Notes: generated by a model from the sequence alone, not told the origin. A stretch of 64,000 nucleotides of DNA from Paenibacillus sp. HWE-109 (GCF_022163125.1 NZ_CP091881.1:4402001-4466000), one strand, 5' to 3'; shown: positions 1-8,622, numbered from the stretch's first letter. Made by a program: numbers and translations.

Positions 1-144
1 TTCTAACGTTAGCAGTTGGTCGCATTCGGATTGAATCACTTTTGCTTCTTGCTCTGAAAACACGCCTCGCAGTACGATATACCCCTGCTCGTTATATGTT
101 TGCAATTGCTCTTCCGTCAAAATATTCAAGGATTTTTGTTTCAT
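1..144 (-). CDS. PhyH-family dioxygenase, N-terminal part
   Basis: Only the first 48 codons are inside the window; the gene runs off the left edge. The start is the ATG at 144, with GGAGGA 10 bases upstream. The visible stretch LTEEQLQTYNEQGYIVLRG followed by an acidic helix is the typical opening of phytanoyl-CoA dioxygenase (PhyH) family proteins, Fe(II)/2-oxoglutarate oxygenases that hydroxylate small molecules. The metal-binding residues lie outside the window, so activity and substrate cannot be judged. It is divergent from the AraC-type regulator at 292, a common arrangement for such oxygenases in Paenibacillus-like genomes. The family call rests on the N-terminal pattern alone. Confidence 0.7.
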   Translation of the reverse strand, partial: MKQKSLNILTEEQLQTYNEQGYIVLRGVFSEQEAKVIQSECDQLLTLE

Positions 145-291
145 AGTAAATCATCCTCCATTTGTTTTTTTGCCGTTTCACTCATGTGATCGACTTGTTT
201 ATAACCTAATAATAAAGCCACTTCTTTCTTTTATCCATGCACTAGGTTATACTATTTCATATACTTTTTTGCATGATTCGGAGGCAATCTT

Positions 292-1068
292 ATGAGTTGG
301 AAAATAACCCTTAAACGCTACTATTTCGGGAAAGAACGCGAACAATTTTCGCTTGGGGAGGATACCTATTCAGGCTGGTGTATGCTTGCCGCCGATTCGG
401 GCCGGTTCAACTTTTCATTCGCAGAGGATAGTCAGAGTGAGCAGACAGCCGAGTTCGGTGAACTGGTCTTTTGTCCTCCGGGTCAAACCTTCAAGCGACA
501 TGCGTTGGAGCGAATCTCCTTTCATTTTGCCGAATTTCTGGTTGAAGGTCCCTGGCAGCTTCCGAGCAAAGTACGCATGATGGATGTCGGCAGACTCAGC
601 TCAACTTTTCGTTATTTGCAGGAATGGCAGGATGAGGATAGCAGTGAACAGGACACTGCGGATGCCCAGCATCTACTAGAGGACTTGCTGTTCATGGTCC
701 ACCAAGAACGGGTGAAAACAGAACGCAAACCGTCCAGTTCCCTCGATCCTTTAATGAACCGCGCTGCCGCTTTTTTGGAATCTCATGCTCTCGATCACCG
801 ATTGTCCTTGCAGGAACTGGCTGGTACCTTAGGCATTGGCGCTTCCCAGCTCACCCGCAGGTTTCAAGTCACTTTCGGCATGTCTCCTGTTAGGTACTTA
901 ACCCGTGTCCGCCTGTCCCGAGCCCGTTTGCTGCTCATTGAAACCACTGATACACTGGATGCCATCGCCGAACAATGCGGCTTTCAAAATGCTTTCTATT
1001 TCAGCCGCGTATTCTCGCAGCACATGCAAATAAGCCCTTCGGCTTACCGAAGGACTTTCCGTGTGTAA
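292..1068 (+). CDS. AraC-family transcriptional regulator
   Basis: A 258-residue protein. The N-terminal ~140 residues have the look of a cupin-like sensor domain (short beta strands, a FGELVFCPPG stretch). The C-terminal ~100 residues hold two helix-turn-helix units of the AraC/XylS type: SLQELAGTLGIGASQLTRRF, then TLDAIAEQCGFQNAFYFSRVF, ending with the usual SPSAYRR motif. It binds DNA and probably activates a neighbouring gene in response to a small ligand. GGAGG lies about 9 bases before the ATG. It is divergent from the PhyH-type gene at 1-144 with about 147 bases between the starts, so that gene is its most likely target. The ligand is unknown. Confidence 0.9.
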   Translation: MSWKITLKRYYFGKEREQFSLGEDTYSGWCMLAADSGRFNFSFAEDSQSEQTAEFGELVFCPPGQTFKRHALERISFHFAEFLVEGPWQLPSKVRMMDVGRLSSTFRYLQEWQDEDSSEQDTADAQHLLEDLLFMVHQERVKTERKPSSSLDPLMNRAAAFLESHALDHRLSLQELAGTLGIGASQLTRRFQVTFGMSPVRYLTRVRLSRARLLLIETTDTLDAIAEQCGFQNAFYFSRVFSQHMQISPSAYRRTFRV

Positions 1069-1109
1069 TTATCGCGTTGAGCTTTTGCAAATCCCTCGCG
1101 ATGGCGGTT

Positions 1110-1532
1110 CTATTTGATAATCAAAACTGGACAATGTGCATGCTGAATCACGCCGTGACTGACACTGCCAAGTAAAATTTCGGACATCAACCCAACGCCG
1201 CGGCTGCCCATCACAATCAGGTCGCACTTGTTATAATCAGCCATATAACAAATAACACTCGCCGGATCACCTGTCTTGGTATCGATTGTGAAATTCACAT
1301 TGGAAGCCGCTAATTTGGCCGCAGCTGGTTGAATCACCTGTCGGTCTTGATCCTCCATATTATCGTACATGACAACCCCCATCGTGGGTTCATTCAGCGT
1401 CAACAGTTGACTTACATATAGAATGGTCAGTTTTGTTTCTGGGGATAATGTTTGTGCTAAAGCGATGGCATGCTCAAGGGCACGATCTGCCTGCTGCGAG
1501 CCGTCAATGGGAACAAGAATGTGTTTGTACAT
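1110..1532 (-). CDS. universal stress protein, UspA family
   Basis: A 140-residue single Usp domain. It opens with KHILVPIDGS and ends with the nucleotide-binding signature GSRGVGLMSEILLGSVS (G-2X-G-9X-G-S form), so it belongs to the ATP-binding branch of the family. It is cytoplasmic, with no membrane segment. AAGGAGG precedes the ATG. It lies 67 bases downstream of the efflux gene at 1600-2793 on the same strand. Between them is a near copy of the palindromic site found in the promoter of the MerR gene at 2814-3239, which suggests that the stress protein is controlled with the efflux unit. Confidence 0.9.
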   Translation of the reverse strand: MYKHILVPIDGSQQADRALEHAIALAQTLSPETKLTILYVSQLLTLNEPTMGVVMYDNMEDQDRQVIQPAAAKLAASNVNFTIDTKTGDPASVICYMADYNKCDLIVMGSRGVGLMSEILLGSVSHGVIQHAHCPVLIIK

Positions 1533-1553
1533 GTGAATTCCTCCTTATAATTT

Positions 1554-1573
1554 TAACATTTACGTAAACGTTA
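1554..1573. promoter_or_regulatory. operator-like site shared with the MerR promoter
   Basis: TAACATTTACGTAAACGTTA lies between the efflux gene and the universal stress gene. It matches the site in the MerR promoter at 3284-3303 (TAACGTTAACGTCAACGTTA) at 17 of 20 positions. MerR-family regulators bind such dyads. Here the site is close to the start codon, so its exact relation to a promoter is unclear. Confidence 0.4.
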
Positions 1574-1599
1574 CATTTGAAATGCAATGAAAACGATAA

Positions 1600-2793
1600 T
1601 TAATGACCTTCGACTTGATCCACATGCTGTACGTGCCGGCGATTGAGCCAAACATAGATCACAGATACCAGAACAAAACTACCGCCAACGATGAACGGAA
1701 CGTGCGGATTGTACCATTCCGCTAATTTACCTGCCAGCCACGGCGCGGCTGCTGCTCCAAGAAATCGGAGGAAGCTGTATGCCGCAGAAGCCGTAGAACG
1801 CTCTACTTGCGCAGCATTCATCACTGCTGTAGTGATTAATGTATTGTTATTACCCAGAAATGCGCCCGCTAAAACAACCGCGACAATAATTACCTCTTTG
1901 GTCGAAGTCCAAATGCCCATGACCATCAGCGTCACAGCGAACAACAGTAATTGAACACACATTGACTTCACAGTTCCATAGCGCTTTTGCAGTCTCGGGG
2001 CCATGAACACGGAGGTAATTGCGAGCAACAAACCCCAGCCGAGGAAGACGTAACCCAGACCACGCTCCTTTAATCCCATATAAAATGGCGAATACGCCAG
2101 TAGGGTAAAGAAACCGAAATTATAGAGAAATGCGGTTATCCCAAAAATGCGCAGCGGCCGATGTTTAAGCGCACGGAACGGGTCCAGAATCGACGTTTTC
2201 TTCGCAGTTGCCGGAGCCTTTGATTTTGGCATAACGAACGCGATGAAGAGAAATGCTACTATCATGAGGACCGCAACGCCGAAGAATGGTCCTCTCCAAG
2301 AAATCGACCCAAGCTCCCCTCCAAGCAAGGGGCCGACAGAAATGCCAAGACCAATCGCTGTTTCAAACAAAATAATCGATTGAGCAACTCCAGTTCGAGA
2401 CAATGAAACAATCGCGGACAGCGCAGTAGCAACGAAAAGTGCGTTCCCGAGCCCCCAACCGCCGCGCAGCCAAACGAGCTGCCAGATGCCATTGGAGCTG
2501 CCGCCAAGCGCAGCGAAAATCGCAATGATCACGATACCTGCCAGCAGTGTCCCTTTCATCCCTAAGCGCGAGGAAATGACCCCGGTGATGAGCATCGCTA
2601 CAGCCATAACTAAATTGTAGCTGGTAAATAACATCGTTACATCGCTGTGTGATGCATTTAACTTATGGGCAATCGCGGGCAAAATAGGATCGACAAGCCC
2701 CAAACCCATAAAAGCAATAATGCTGGCAAAGGCCACTGCCCATACTGCCTTAGGTTGATTAAACATATTCGATTTATGTGACTGAGGTTCCAT
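1600..2793 (-). CDS. yfmO: MFS multidrug efflux transporter, YfmO-like
   Basis: A 397-residue major facilitator with about twelve hydrophobic segments. The N-terminal stretch FNQPKAVWAVAFASIIAFMG and the segment around LGISVGPLLGGELGSISWRG resemble B. subtilis YfmO as I remember it, and the length fits (about 396 residues). It is a predicted proton-driven drug exporter of the cytoplasmic membrane. It lies 20 bases downstream of a MerR-family gene of YfmP length, the same gene pair and order as yfmP-yfmO in B. subtilis, where the regulator represses the pump gene. The symbol is an inference from length, motif memory and context; substrates are unknown. Confidence 0.75.
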   Translation of the reverse strand: MEPQSHKSNMFNQPKAVWAVAFASIIAFMGLGLVDPILPAIAHKLNASHSDVTMLFTSYNLVMAVAMLITGVISSRLGMKGTLLAGIVIIAIFAALGGSSNGIWQLVWLRGGWGLGNALFVATALSAIVSLSRTGVAQSIILFETAIGLGISVGPLLGGELGSISWRGPFFGVAVLMIVAFLFIAFVMPKSKAPATAKKTSILDPFRALKHRPLRIFGITAFLYNFGFFTLLAYSPFYMGLKERGLGYVFLGWGLLLAITSVFMAPRLQKRYGTVKSMCVQLLLFAVTLMVMGIWTSTKEVIIVAVVLAGAFLGNNNTLITTAVMNAAQVERSTASAAYSFLRFLGAAAAPWLAGKLAEWYNPHVPFIVGGSFVLVSVIYVWLNRRHVQHVDQVEGH

Positions 2794-2813
2794 GATGTTC
2801 GTATACTCCTTTC

Positions 2814-3239
2814 TTACTCGTTTAATTTGTTCAAAGCATCTTGCACACTTTGATATCTAACCTCTGTGGCTTGACGGATATCTGCAATCTTCGCGAGCTT
2901 TTGATCAATGATTTCAAGCTGCCTGGCCACAATTCGCTCGATGTCCTGAAGATCCTGTCTCTTCTGCTCGACATCCTCTGTATGCAAATATTCTTGATGA
3001 CGCTGAGCAAGTCGATTGCTGATTGAAACAAAATCCTGAATTTCCTGCAAAGTAAATCCTAGTACATCACGCGCATTCACAATTTGCTTTAACTGATCAA
3101 TATGATCTCTCGTGTACAATCGAGTGCCGCCATCACTCCGATCCGGTGCAGAAAGCAAACCGATCTCCTCATAGTAGCGAATTGTCCGTTTCGTCAAACC
3201 ACATTCTTTTGCTACATCATCGATTTTGAAATTGTCCAT
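2814..3239 (-). CDS. yfmP: MerR-family regulator, YfmP-like
   Basis: A 141-residue protein with an N-terminal MerR winged helix: IDDVAKECGLTKRTIRYYEE, then GLLSAPDRSDGGTRLYTRD. A long C-terminal dimerisation coiled coil of about residues 75-130 follows. There are no obvious metal-binding cysteines at the C-terminus, so it is not a typical copper or zinc sensor. It is the first gene of a unit with the YfmO-like pump, and its own promoter contains a dyad inside the -35/-10 region. This fits autoregulation. GAAGGGAG precedes the ATG. Confidence 0.85.
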   Translation of the reverse strand: MDNFKIDDVAKECGLTKRTIRYYEEIGLLSAPDRSDGGTRLYTRDHIDQLKQIVNARDVLGFTLQEIQDFVSISNRLAQRHQEYLHTEDVEQKRQDLQDIERIVARQLEIIDQKLAKIADIRQATEVRYQSVQDALNKLNE

Positions 3240-3269
3240 GAGTTGCTCCCTTCTAGTGCTTATGCTGTT

Positions 3270-3303
3270 ATCATAATCCTTTTTAACGTTAACGTCAACG
3301 TTA
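3270..3303 (-). promoter_or_regulatory. promoter and MerR operator of the yfmPO-like unit
   Basis: On the minus strand there is TTGACG (3293-3298), a 17-base spacer, then TATGAT (3270-3275), a good sigma-A promoter. The -35 lies inside the dyad TAACGTTAACGTCAACGTTA (3284-3303). A related site precedes the stress gene at 1554-1573. Confidence 0.6.
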
Positions 3304-3343
3304 TATTTATTGCATGGAGAGCCAGTGAAGCGACAGCACTAAA

Positions 3344-3378
3344 TAGGGTTGGGCGTGCTTTCGCAGCGTCCAACCCTA
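3344..3378. repeat. intergenic hairpin between divergent genes
   Basis: Inverted arms TAGGGTTGG (3344-3352) and CCAACCCTA (3370-3378), with further pairing inside the 17-base centre. There is no T-run after either arm, so it is not a clear terminator. It is the only distinct structure in the 314-base gap 3240-3553 apart from the MerR promoter and the ribosome site of the next gene. Confidence 0.45.
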
Positions 3379-3553
3379 AAGCTACATTAACTCACTTCAC
3401 TTCGAAGTACTGTGTTCATCATGTTAACATGGATGATACCTTTTATACATCACTTGTCATAGTGTGAGGCCAGTTGCTTTTGACTAGGATTCCCTGAAAT
3501 TGCATCCAAATGTGGATTGGAACGTATACAAACTCAAAGGAGTTGTAACTATC

Positions 3554-4402
3554 ATGAATGACCCTATACCGTTGAATCAACCGGAAACACATCATGAGCT
3601 TAGGCAAGCCCTCCATGACATAGAAGCTTGGGAAGCTGAGCAAAAAGATCTTTGGTTTTGGGAAAAAATCGGACGAATTCCCTTTCAGCTGCTGGACCGC
3701 TTGACACCGAAATTTCTGAACAAGAAAATTGGCGAGGCACTGGACGAAATCGGAAATTATTTGCAAGCCGGAGGCCGCTATCTGATTTCGGAGAAGAGCA
3801 CCTTGAGACATATCGAGAACGTACGACTGCGTCATGAAGGTTTTGAAACGGATGAACTGACCGTAGACAAGGTACGATTGCTCCCCCTGTCTATCCTGGA
3901 TCAAACCGCAGATGAAATCATCCAAAGCAGTACCAAATTCGCCACGCTCCAAGGCGCAACAACGGGAATTGGCGGAATCATTACGCTCGCGATCGATATT
4001 CCCGCCATCCTCGGCTTATCTTTGAAAACCATCCAGGAGCTGGCGATCTGCTACGGGTATGACCCCAACGACAAGCAGGAACGCATTTTCACAATCAAAT
4101 GCCTGCAGTTCTCTTCCTCCGATATCGTTGGCAAAAAGGCCATCCTCGACGAGTTGGCCAATTATGCGGCAATCGATAAGAAGAACACCCAGATGATCTC
4201 TCAACTTCAAGGCTGGCGCGAGGTGTTCCTGACTTATCGCGATAACTGGGGCTGGAAAAAGCTTTTCCAGCTGGTTCCAATCGCCGGCATCCTATTCGGG
4301 GCATGGATCAACCGCGGTACCCTCAAGGATGTGGGCGAGGCCGCAAAAATGTTGTATAAAAAGCGGCGGATTCTTGCGCGATTGCAGCAGATTGAAGGTT
4401 GA
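3554..4402 (+). CDS. EcsC-family protein
   Basis: A 282-residue protein. The centre shows the EcsC pattern: QGATTGIGGIITLAIDIPAI followed by SLKTIQELAICYGYD. Proteins with this domain are common in Bacillales and form small membrane-associated helical bundles. The name comes from the third gene of the ecs operon, but this protein is not next to an ABC transporter, and its role is unknown. I chose the ATG at 3554, preceded by AAGGAG. An in-frame TTG at 3500 would add 18 residues but has no ribosome site. It stands alone, divergent from the MerR gene, and a small basic-protein gene follows 65 bases downstream. Confidence 0.8.
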   Translation: MNDPIPLNQPETHHELRQALHDIEAWEAEQKDLWFWEKIGRIPFQLLDRLTPKFLNKKIGEALDEIGNYLQAGGRYLISEKSTLRHIENVRLRHEGFETDELTVDKVRLLPLSILDQTADEIIQSSTKFATLQGATTGIGGIITLAIDIPAILGLSLKTIQELAICYGYDPNDKQERIFTIKCLQFSSSDIVGKKAILDELANYAAIDKKNTQMISQLQGWREVFLTYRDNWGWKKLFQLVPIAGILFGAWINRGTLKDVGEAAKMLYKKRRILARLQQIEG

Positions 4403-4467
4403 TATCCTGAAACCAGCGAAACCTTCTGGCGTACTAAATAACAGAAAACCAAAAGGAGGAATGACAA

Positions 4468-4659
4468 GTGCTTAAATATTTGCTTCGCAAATTATTGGGA
4501 TCTCTGCTGCATTCCAAACGCAGACCGTATCGCCGCCACAGCAGCAGTTATCACAACGTCTATCCGAATCGCCGCCACTCCTCATCCGACAACTACTCCT
4601 CATATGGTCATCAGCAAGGGCAGCGTTATTATAAAAATAGACATCATAGCTCAAGTTAA
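4468..4659 (+). CDS. small basic Ser/His/Arg/Tyr-rich protein
   Basis: A 63-residue protein with a GTG start preceded by AAAGGAGG. After a short helical start (MLKYLLRKLLGSLLHSKRR) the rest is low complexity. It contains three RHSSS/HHSSS-type repeats and many arginine, histidine, tyrosine and serine residues, so it is strongly basic. A good terminator follows its stop directly, which supports a real gene. It is not a family I recognise with a known function. Composition suggests binding to nucleic acid, a surface or the spore coat, but this is a guess. Confidence 0.65.
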   Translation: MLKYLLRKLLGSLLHSKRRPYRRHSSSYHNVYPNRRHSSSDNYSSYGHQQGQRYYKNRHHSSS

Positions 4660-4662
4660 CCC

Positions 4663-4685
4663 AAGCCGCGAAAGTGGCTTTTTTT
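4663..4685 (+). terminator. rho-independent terminator
   Basis: Seven-base-pair stem AAGCCGC / GTGGCTT closed by a GAAA tetraloop and followed by seven T, four bases after the stop of the small basic-protein gene. Confidence 0.85.
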
Positions 4686-4690
4686 GTTCC

Positions 4691-5539
4691 TCACTGCCTC
4701 AAAGCAGCGTCCAAATCACTAATCAGAGCTTGCGCATCCCCATAAGCCGGATCGATTTGTAGCAATTTACGAATGAGTTGTTTCGTCTGCACCGATAGCT
4801 GCAATTCCTCTTCCCAACCCACAGCGTCATTCGCACTAACCGTTTCGGGCACATAAGCCGAATAAAGCATAAAAAGCAAAAAATGACCGATCGCATACAA
4901 ATCCGAGATGACATTTACCGTCTTTCGCTTTCTTTGCTCCTCATCTACGCCGATTTCTGCGAACCCAGGCTCCCCTAAACGCGATGCTAAGCCAAAATCG
5001 ATTAAATGAATACGTTCCCCTTGAAGAATCACGTTAGGGATTCGAATATCTAGGTGTACGATCCCTTGCTCGTGCAAATATTGCACAATATCCATTAATC
5101 TGCGAATAAAGCCTAACGCCTCTTTTTCTCCAAAGACAACGCCTTGTTCAAAAATCAAATCTTCGATCGTTTGCCCGCTGACATATTCGGTTATCATAAA
5201 TAGCCGCCGTTTGCCTGCTCGGAACGATGACACACATTTCGGTATGGACGGATGATCCAACTGGCCCATGATCTCCATTTCGCGCTGCAAAAGCTGCTGT
5301 CCCAGAAGCCCCTTGCTTGGCTTCGCTTGCTTCAGCACGATCTCCCGCGAGCTCGCCAGCTCTCGGCACAAGTACGTCAAACCGTAGCTGCCCATCCCAA
5401 GGAAGCGCTCAATCCGATAGCGATTTTGCAGCACTTTTCCCACGCGTTGCGGATAATCAATCCAAGTCCCGTACGCACTTTTCCAGTAAGTCAGCAATGT
5501 CAGGATACCTCCGTCCCCTAATTCTATTAGGTAAATCAT
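4691..5539 (-). CDS. small soluble serine/threonine protein kinase
   Basis: At most 282 residues, with a Hanks-type kinase fold. Visible features are a glycine loop LGMGSYG (48-54), ATP lysine in EIVLK (70), a catalytic loop HLDIRIPN (162-169) and DFG (181-183). The usual HRDxKxxN is altered: Arg before the catalytic Asp is Leu, and Lys after it is Arg. There is no membrane segment and no PASTA repeat, so it is not PrkC-like. The N-terminus is uncertain. The ATG at 5539 has a poor ribosome site, while GGAGG precedes an in-frame TTG about 14 codons later. It is convergent with the small basic-protein gene. Its targets are unknown. Confidence 0.8.
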   Translation of the reverse strand: MIYLIELGDGGILTLLTYWKSAYGTWIDYPQRVGKVLQNRYRIERFLGMGSYGLTYLCRELASSREIVLKQAKPSKGLLGQQLLQREMEIMGQLDHPSIPKCVSSFRAGKRRLFMITEYVSGQTIEDLIFEQGVVFGEKEALGFIRRLMDIVQYLHEQGIVHLDIRIPNVILQGERIHLIDFGLASRLGEPGFAEIGVDEEQRKRKTVNVISDLYAIGHFLLFMLYSAYVPETVSANDAVGWEEELQLSVQTKQLIRKLLQIDPAYGDAQALISDLDAALRQ

Positions 5540-5618
5540 ACCTGATGAAAGGAACTTAATAAACCTAGCCGCTGGGATAGCTCCAACTGCTTCCCTATGA
5601 AGGGTTAGTTGGAAAACA

Positions 5619-5779
5619 TCCTGCTAAATTCATCCAAACTCACTTCTTCTGCCGTCCTACATGGAAAAGCTCCAGCTATTTGCAGCCATTCTCGACGAAA
5701 TTGCCATAAAATGCAGATCTACATGGAGCTTTTCCCGCTAAGTTGGCAATTTCGAGCATTTTCCCGGAATTTAGCAGGA
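5619..5779. repeat. nested palindromic intergenic element
   Basis: Two nested perfect inverted repeats lie in the 350-base gap between the kinase and GH38 genes. The outer arms TCCTGCTAAATTC (5619-5631) and GAATTTAGCAGGA (5767-5779) enclose inner arms GGAAAAGCTCCA (5663-5674) and TGGAGCTTTTCC (5724-5735). I see no gene in it. The structure resembles small non-autonomous or REP-like elements that fold as RNA or single-stranded DNA. Confidence 0.6.
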
Positions 5780-5822
5780 GGAAATCCTCTTAACTTGTAT
5801 GAACCGTGGATGCCGAAGCCTC

Positions 5823-5880
5823 CAAAAAACAAAAAAAGCCTGCAAAGACCCTAGCCTAAGCTAATCATGTCTTTGCAAGC
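5823..5880 (-). terminator. rho-independent terminator of the mannoside operon
   Basis: On the minus strand a 12-base stem GCTTGCAAAGAC / GTCTTTGCAGGC (one wobble pair) is followed by a T-rich tail. It lies 9 bases after the stop of the GH38 gene. Confidence 0.85.
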
Positions 5881-5889
5881 TGATAATGA

Positions 5890-8619
5890 CTACCGCTGAA
5901 TCCCAATCGTCACAATCTCACAGGGACCCACTGGCAACGTCAAGCCGTCGTCTGCCTCTACGGCCAAACGCTCGCCTTGTGTTTCCAAGATCGTACTCTT
6001 ATAGAATTTCCGCAGCGGAAGTTGCGTGCGGACCTTAACCTCCGCATGCTGTGAACGCATGTTGTACCAACGAAGCAGCAAATCGCCTGATGCTTCATTC
6101 ATTTTCATTGAGGAGAAAGCTAGCCCTTCACCCTGCCATTGGAAAGGAGCATATGTCGCAGCGATTCGACCATAATGGATGCCGGTTTGTGCCAATGTCC
6201 AAGGAATTTGGAATTGGTACGCAGCCGTATAAGCTTCATATTGTGCGCCATCACCCGTGTGAGGGAAGATCGCCAATCGAACCGTATGTTCACCCAGACA
6301 CTGAGCCTCCGGAGTCGGGAACAAGCCCCAATCGCCGAGTTCGCCAACCGCACGCAGAAGCGTAACGGCAATCGTATTCCGACCATCGCGCAGAACTTCG
6401 TATTCGTTCAATCCGAGATTGGCAATGACCAAGCCCGTTCCCGCTTCACTGACATCAACGAATGCCTGTTGATGCTGGGTATTGCTTGGGTTCTCCCACT
6501 CAGTGGCTGGCGTATTATCCCGCTGCACGACTTCGAACATCGAATCGACATGATGCGTTTGCGCTGTCAGATCGGTTGGGAATAACATCCGCAGACGATG
6601 ATCCTTCGCTTGATTGTTGAAGGATGACTCGATCTCTACCCCTTGTCCGGCTCGACTCATGCTAACCACCGTACGTATGCGCATCGGAATCATGCGCGTT
6701 GAACGCTGCGCTTGCCGATGCGGGTAGTAAACCAAGTCACGTTGTTCCACCTCCAACATCTCATCGCCTGAGGCAGGAACCTCCCAGTCATGGACGATTT
6801 CGACGGAAGCTTGGTAGGCCGTATCTTGGAGCACACGGATTTGTGCTTGTAATCCACTCGTCGTCAGCGGCTTTTCGCCATCCGGTTGGCGGAACATATA
6901 CTCGTTGCCGATATCTCCGGTATTCTCATATACACCCAAGTCCCGGTAGGTGCGGCCGCTCTTCTTATCAGTCAACGTGAATGAACCGTTATCCGCGATT
7001 TCAATCTTGATCGCAGCATTTTCCATGACCCGCTCATCTGCGAACAACGAAGAATCTGTCCATTCAGCTTCCCTCTTCACCCATGCGTAAGTCTTCAATC
7101 CCAATGCCGGCACGTTGCCTGCTTCGAAAGTCAATCTTACTTTCCGGCACATATACGGCTGACGGAACTTGTCGTCCGGCAAATCGTAACCGAATTGCAG
7201 GCCGAGATCCTCGACCGTGCATGGCAGCGGCTGCGAAGACGCATCCACGAGTACTCGTCCTGTGATATCGGCCGCTTTGACAAAAGTACTTGCCTCTTCC
7301 AACGTATACCCATCTCGGAAATAGAGGCGTAAAGCATCGATCTCGATACTTACAACCCCCGAGCGTTCCCAACCCGACGTATTAAATACGACTACGGGCA
7401 GAGCACCTTCGCCTGCCAGCGTAAAGTCGGACGTATCGATCGTATCCGCAATGGCTTGCTTGCTGTCATCTACAATGGCTTCAGCTACATGACGGCTCTT
7501 ATCGAAGCGCGTGACCATTTCACGGTGCACTTCATCCACGGAGCAGCCGCAGATGCTGTCATGCGGATGGTTTTGCATCAAGGTTTTCCAGGCATACGTG
7601 AACAAATGATGAGGGTACTTCTCCCCGACTTTGAGGACATGGGCGAAAGCCGCCAGCGGTTCTGCCACTTTCTCCAACATCGCTTGTCCCAGCTGATTCA
7701 TCTGTTTCAAGTACACGCGCGCCGAAGCTGTATTGACGAGCGTAGACCAACCGTCCGTCCGCTGGCTGCGCAGCTCGCCTTTGACCGTCGAAAGCTCCTG
7801 CTTGCCTGAACGCTGAACCGCCGCCAAGTAATCGTTAAAATTCGAATGAACAAAGGTTGTATCCGGGAAAAGCTTACTCGCAGCTTGAATCGCTTCCGGC
7901 AGATCCAACTGAACAGGCTGATGATCGCAGCCATTCATGAAAAGCAGCTCGCCTGTGGAAGCGTATTTCTCAGCGTCCGCCAGCTTGCGTTCCCAATAGG
8001 CTTGTGCCTCTTCCTTGTCAACCGGGATCTCATTGCCGTTGGAATACCAGTTGGCGAATAGAATGCCCAGCACCTGGGAGCCATCTGGCCCTTCCCAAAT
8101 CAGCTCCGAGAAGGAGGATTCAAAATCACCGTCGGAGACCGTATTATTGAATCCCGTCGGCTTCACACCTCGGCCGAACAAGGCATTCGTGATGCCGGAC
8201 TGCTGCATCAACTGCGGCGTCTGTCCGACTAAGCCGAACGTGTCGGGAAAATAGCCGATTTTCGACACATCGCCATAGGCTTTCGCATCATGATGTCCAA
8301 TCTGCATATTGCGGACATTGGCTTCCCCGCTCGTCAAGAAGGCATCCTGCAAAATATACCAAGGTCCGATGAGAATGCGGCCATCCCGAATGAATTTGCT
8401 TAGGCGATCTTTCTGCTCGGGTCTAACCTGCAAGTAATCCTCCAGAATAATCGTCTGACCGTCCAGGAAGAAACTGCGATAATTCGCATCTTGATCCATT
8501 TTATCTAATAAAGTATCTATGAGTTTAACTAGACGCACATGGTGCTTCTCATAAGGTAAATACCACTCCCGATCCCAATGGGTATGGGAAATGATATGAG
8601 CCGTTCGCTTGGTACTCAT
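5890..8619 (-). CDS. GH38 alpha-mannosidase
   Basis: A 909-residue cytoplasmic enzyme of glycoside hydrolase family 38, which removes alpha-linked mannose with retention and needs a divalent metal. The metal motif HTHWDREW lies at 12-20. The catalytic Asp is in GYFPDTFGLVGQTPQLM (Asp126), and a further metal-site motif, NHPHDSICGCS, is near 350-360. The long C-terminal beta domains are as in the family. There is no signal peptide, so it acts on imported oligosaccharides. It is the last gene of the operon, 3 bases after the stop of the preceding GH-A gene, with the terminator behind it. In streptococci a GH38 enzyme works with a GH125 enzyme on N-glycan mannose, as could be the case here. Confidence 0.93.
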   Translation of the reverse strand: MSTKRTAHIISHTHWDREWYLPYEKHHVRLVKLIDTLLDKMDQDANYRSFFLDGQTIILEDYLQVRPEQKDRLSKFIRDGRILIGPWYILQDAFLTSGEANVRNMQIGHHDAKAYGDVSKIGYFPDTFGLVGQTPQLMQQSGITNALFGRGVKPTGFNNTVSDGDFESSFSELIWEGPDGSQVLGILFANWYSNGNEIPVDKEEAQAYWERKLADAEKYASTGELLFMNGCDHQPVQLDLPEAIQAASKLFPDTTFVHSNFNDYLAAVQRSGKQELSTVKGELRSQRTDGWSTLVNTASARVYLKQMNQLGQAMLEKVAEPLAAFAHVLKVGEKYPHHLFTYAWKTLMQNHPHDSICGCSVDEVHREMVTRFDKSRHVAEAIVDDSKQAIADTIDTSDFTLAGEGALPVVVFNTSGWERSGVVSIEIDALRLYFRDGYTLEEASTFVKAADITGRVLVDASSQPLPCTVEDLGLQFGYDLPDDKFRQPYMCRKVRLTFEAGNVPALGLKTYAWVKREAEWTDSSLFADERVMENAAIKIEIADNGSFTLTDKKSGRTYRDLGVYENTGDIGNEYMFRQPDGEKPLTTSGLQAQIRVLQDTAYQASVEIVHDWEVPASGDEMLEVEQRDLVYYPHRQAQRSTRMIPMRIRTVVSMSRAGQGVEIESSFNNQAKDHRLRMLFPTDLTAQTHHVDSMFEVVQRDNTPATEWENPSNTQHQQAFVDVSEAGTGLVIANLGLNEYEVLRDGRNTIAVTLLRAVGELGDWGLFPTPEAQCLGEHTVRLAIFPHTGDGAQYEAYTAAYQFQIPWTLAQTGIHYGRIAATYAPFQWQGEGLAFSSMKMNEASGDLLLRWYNMRSQHAEVKVRTQLPLRKFYKSTILETQGERLAVEADDGLTLPVGPCEIVTIGIQR

Positions 8620-8622
8620 GGG

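Noticed and set aside
3500..3553. Upstream TTG start for the EcsC-family gene
   Set aside because: No ribosome site precedes it, while AAGGAG stands at the right distance before the ATG at 3554.
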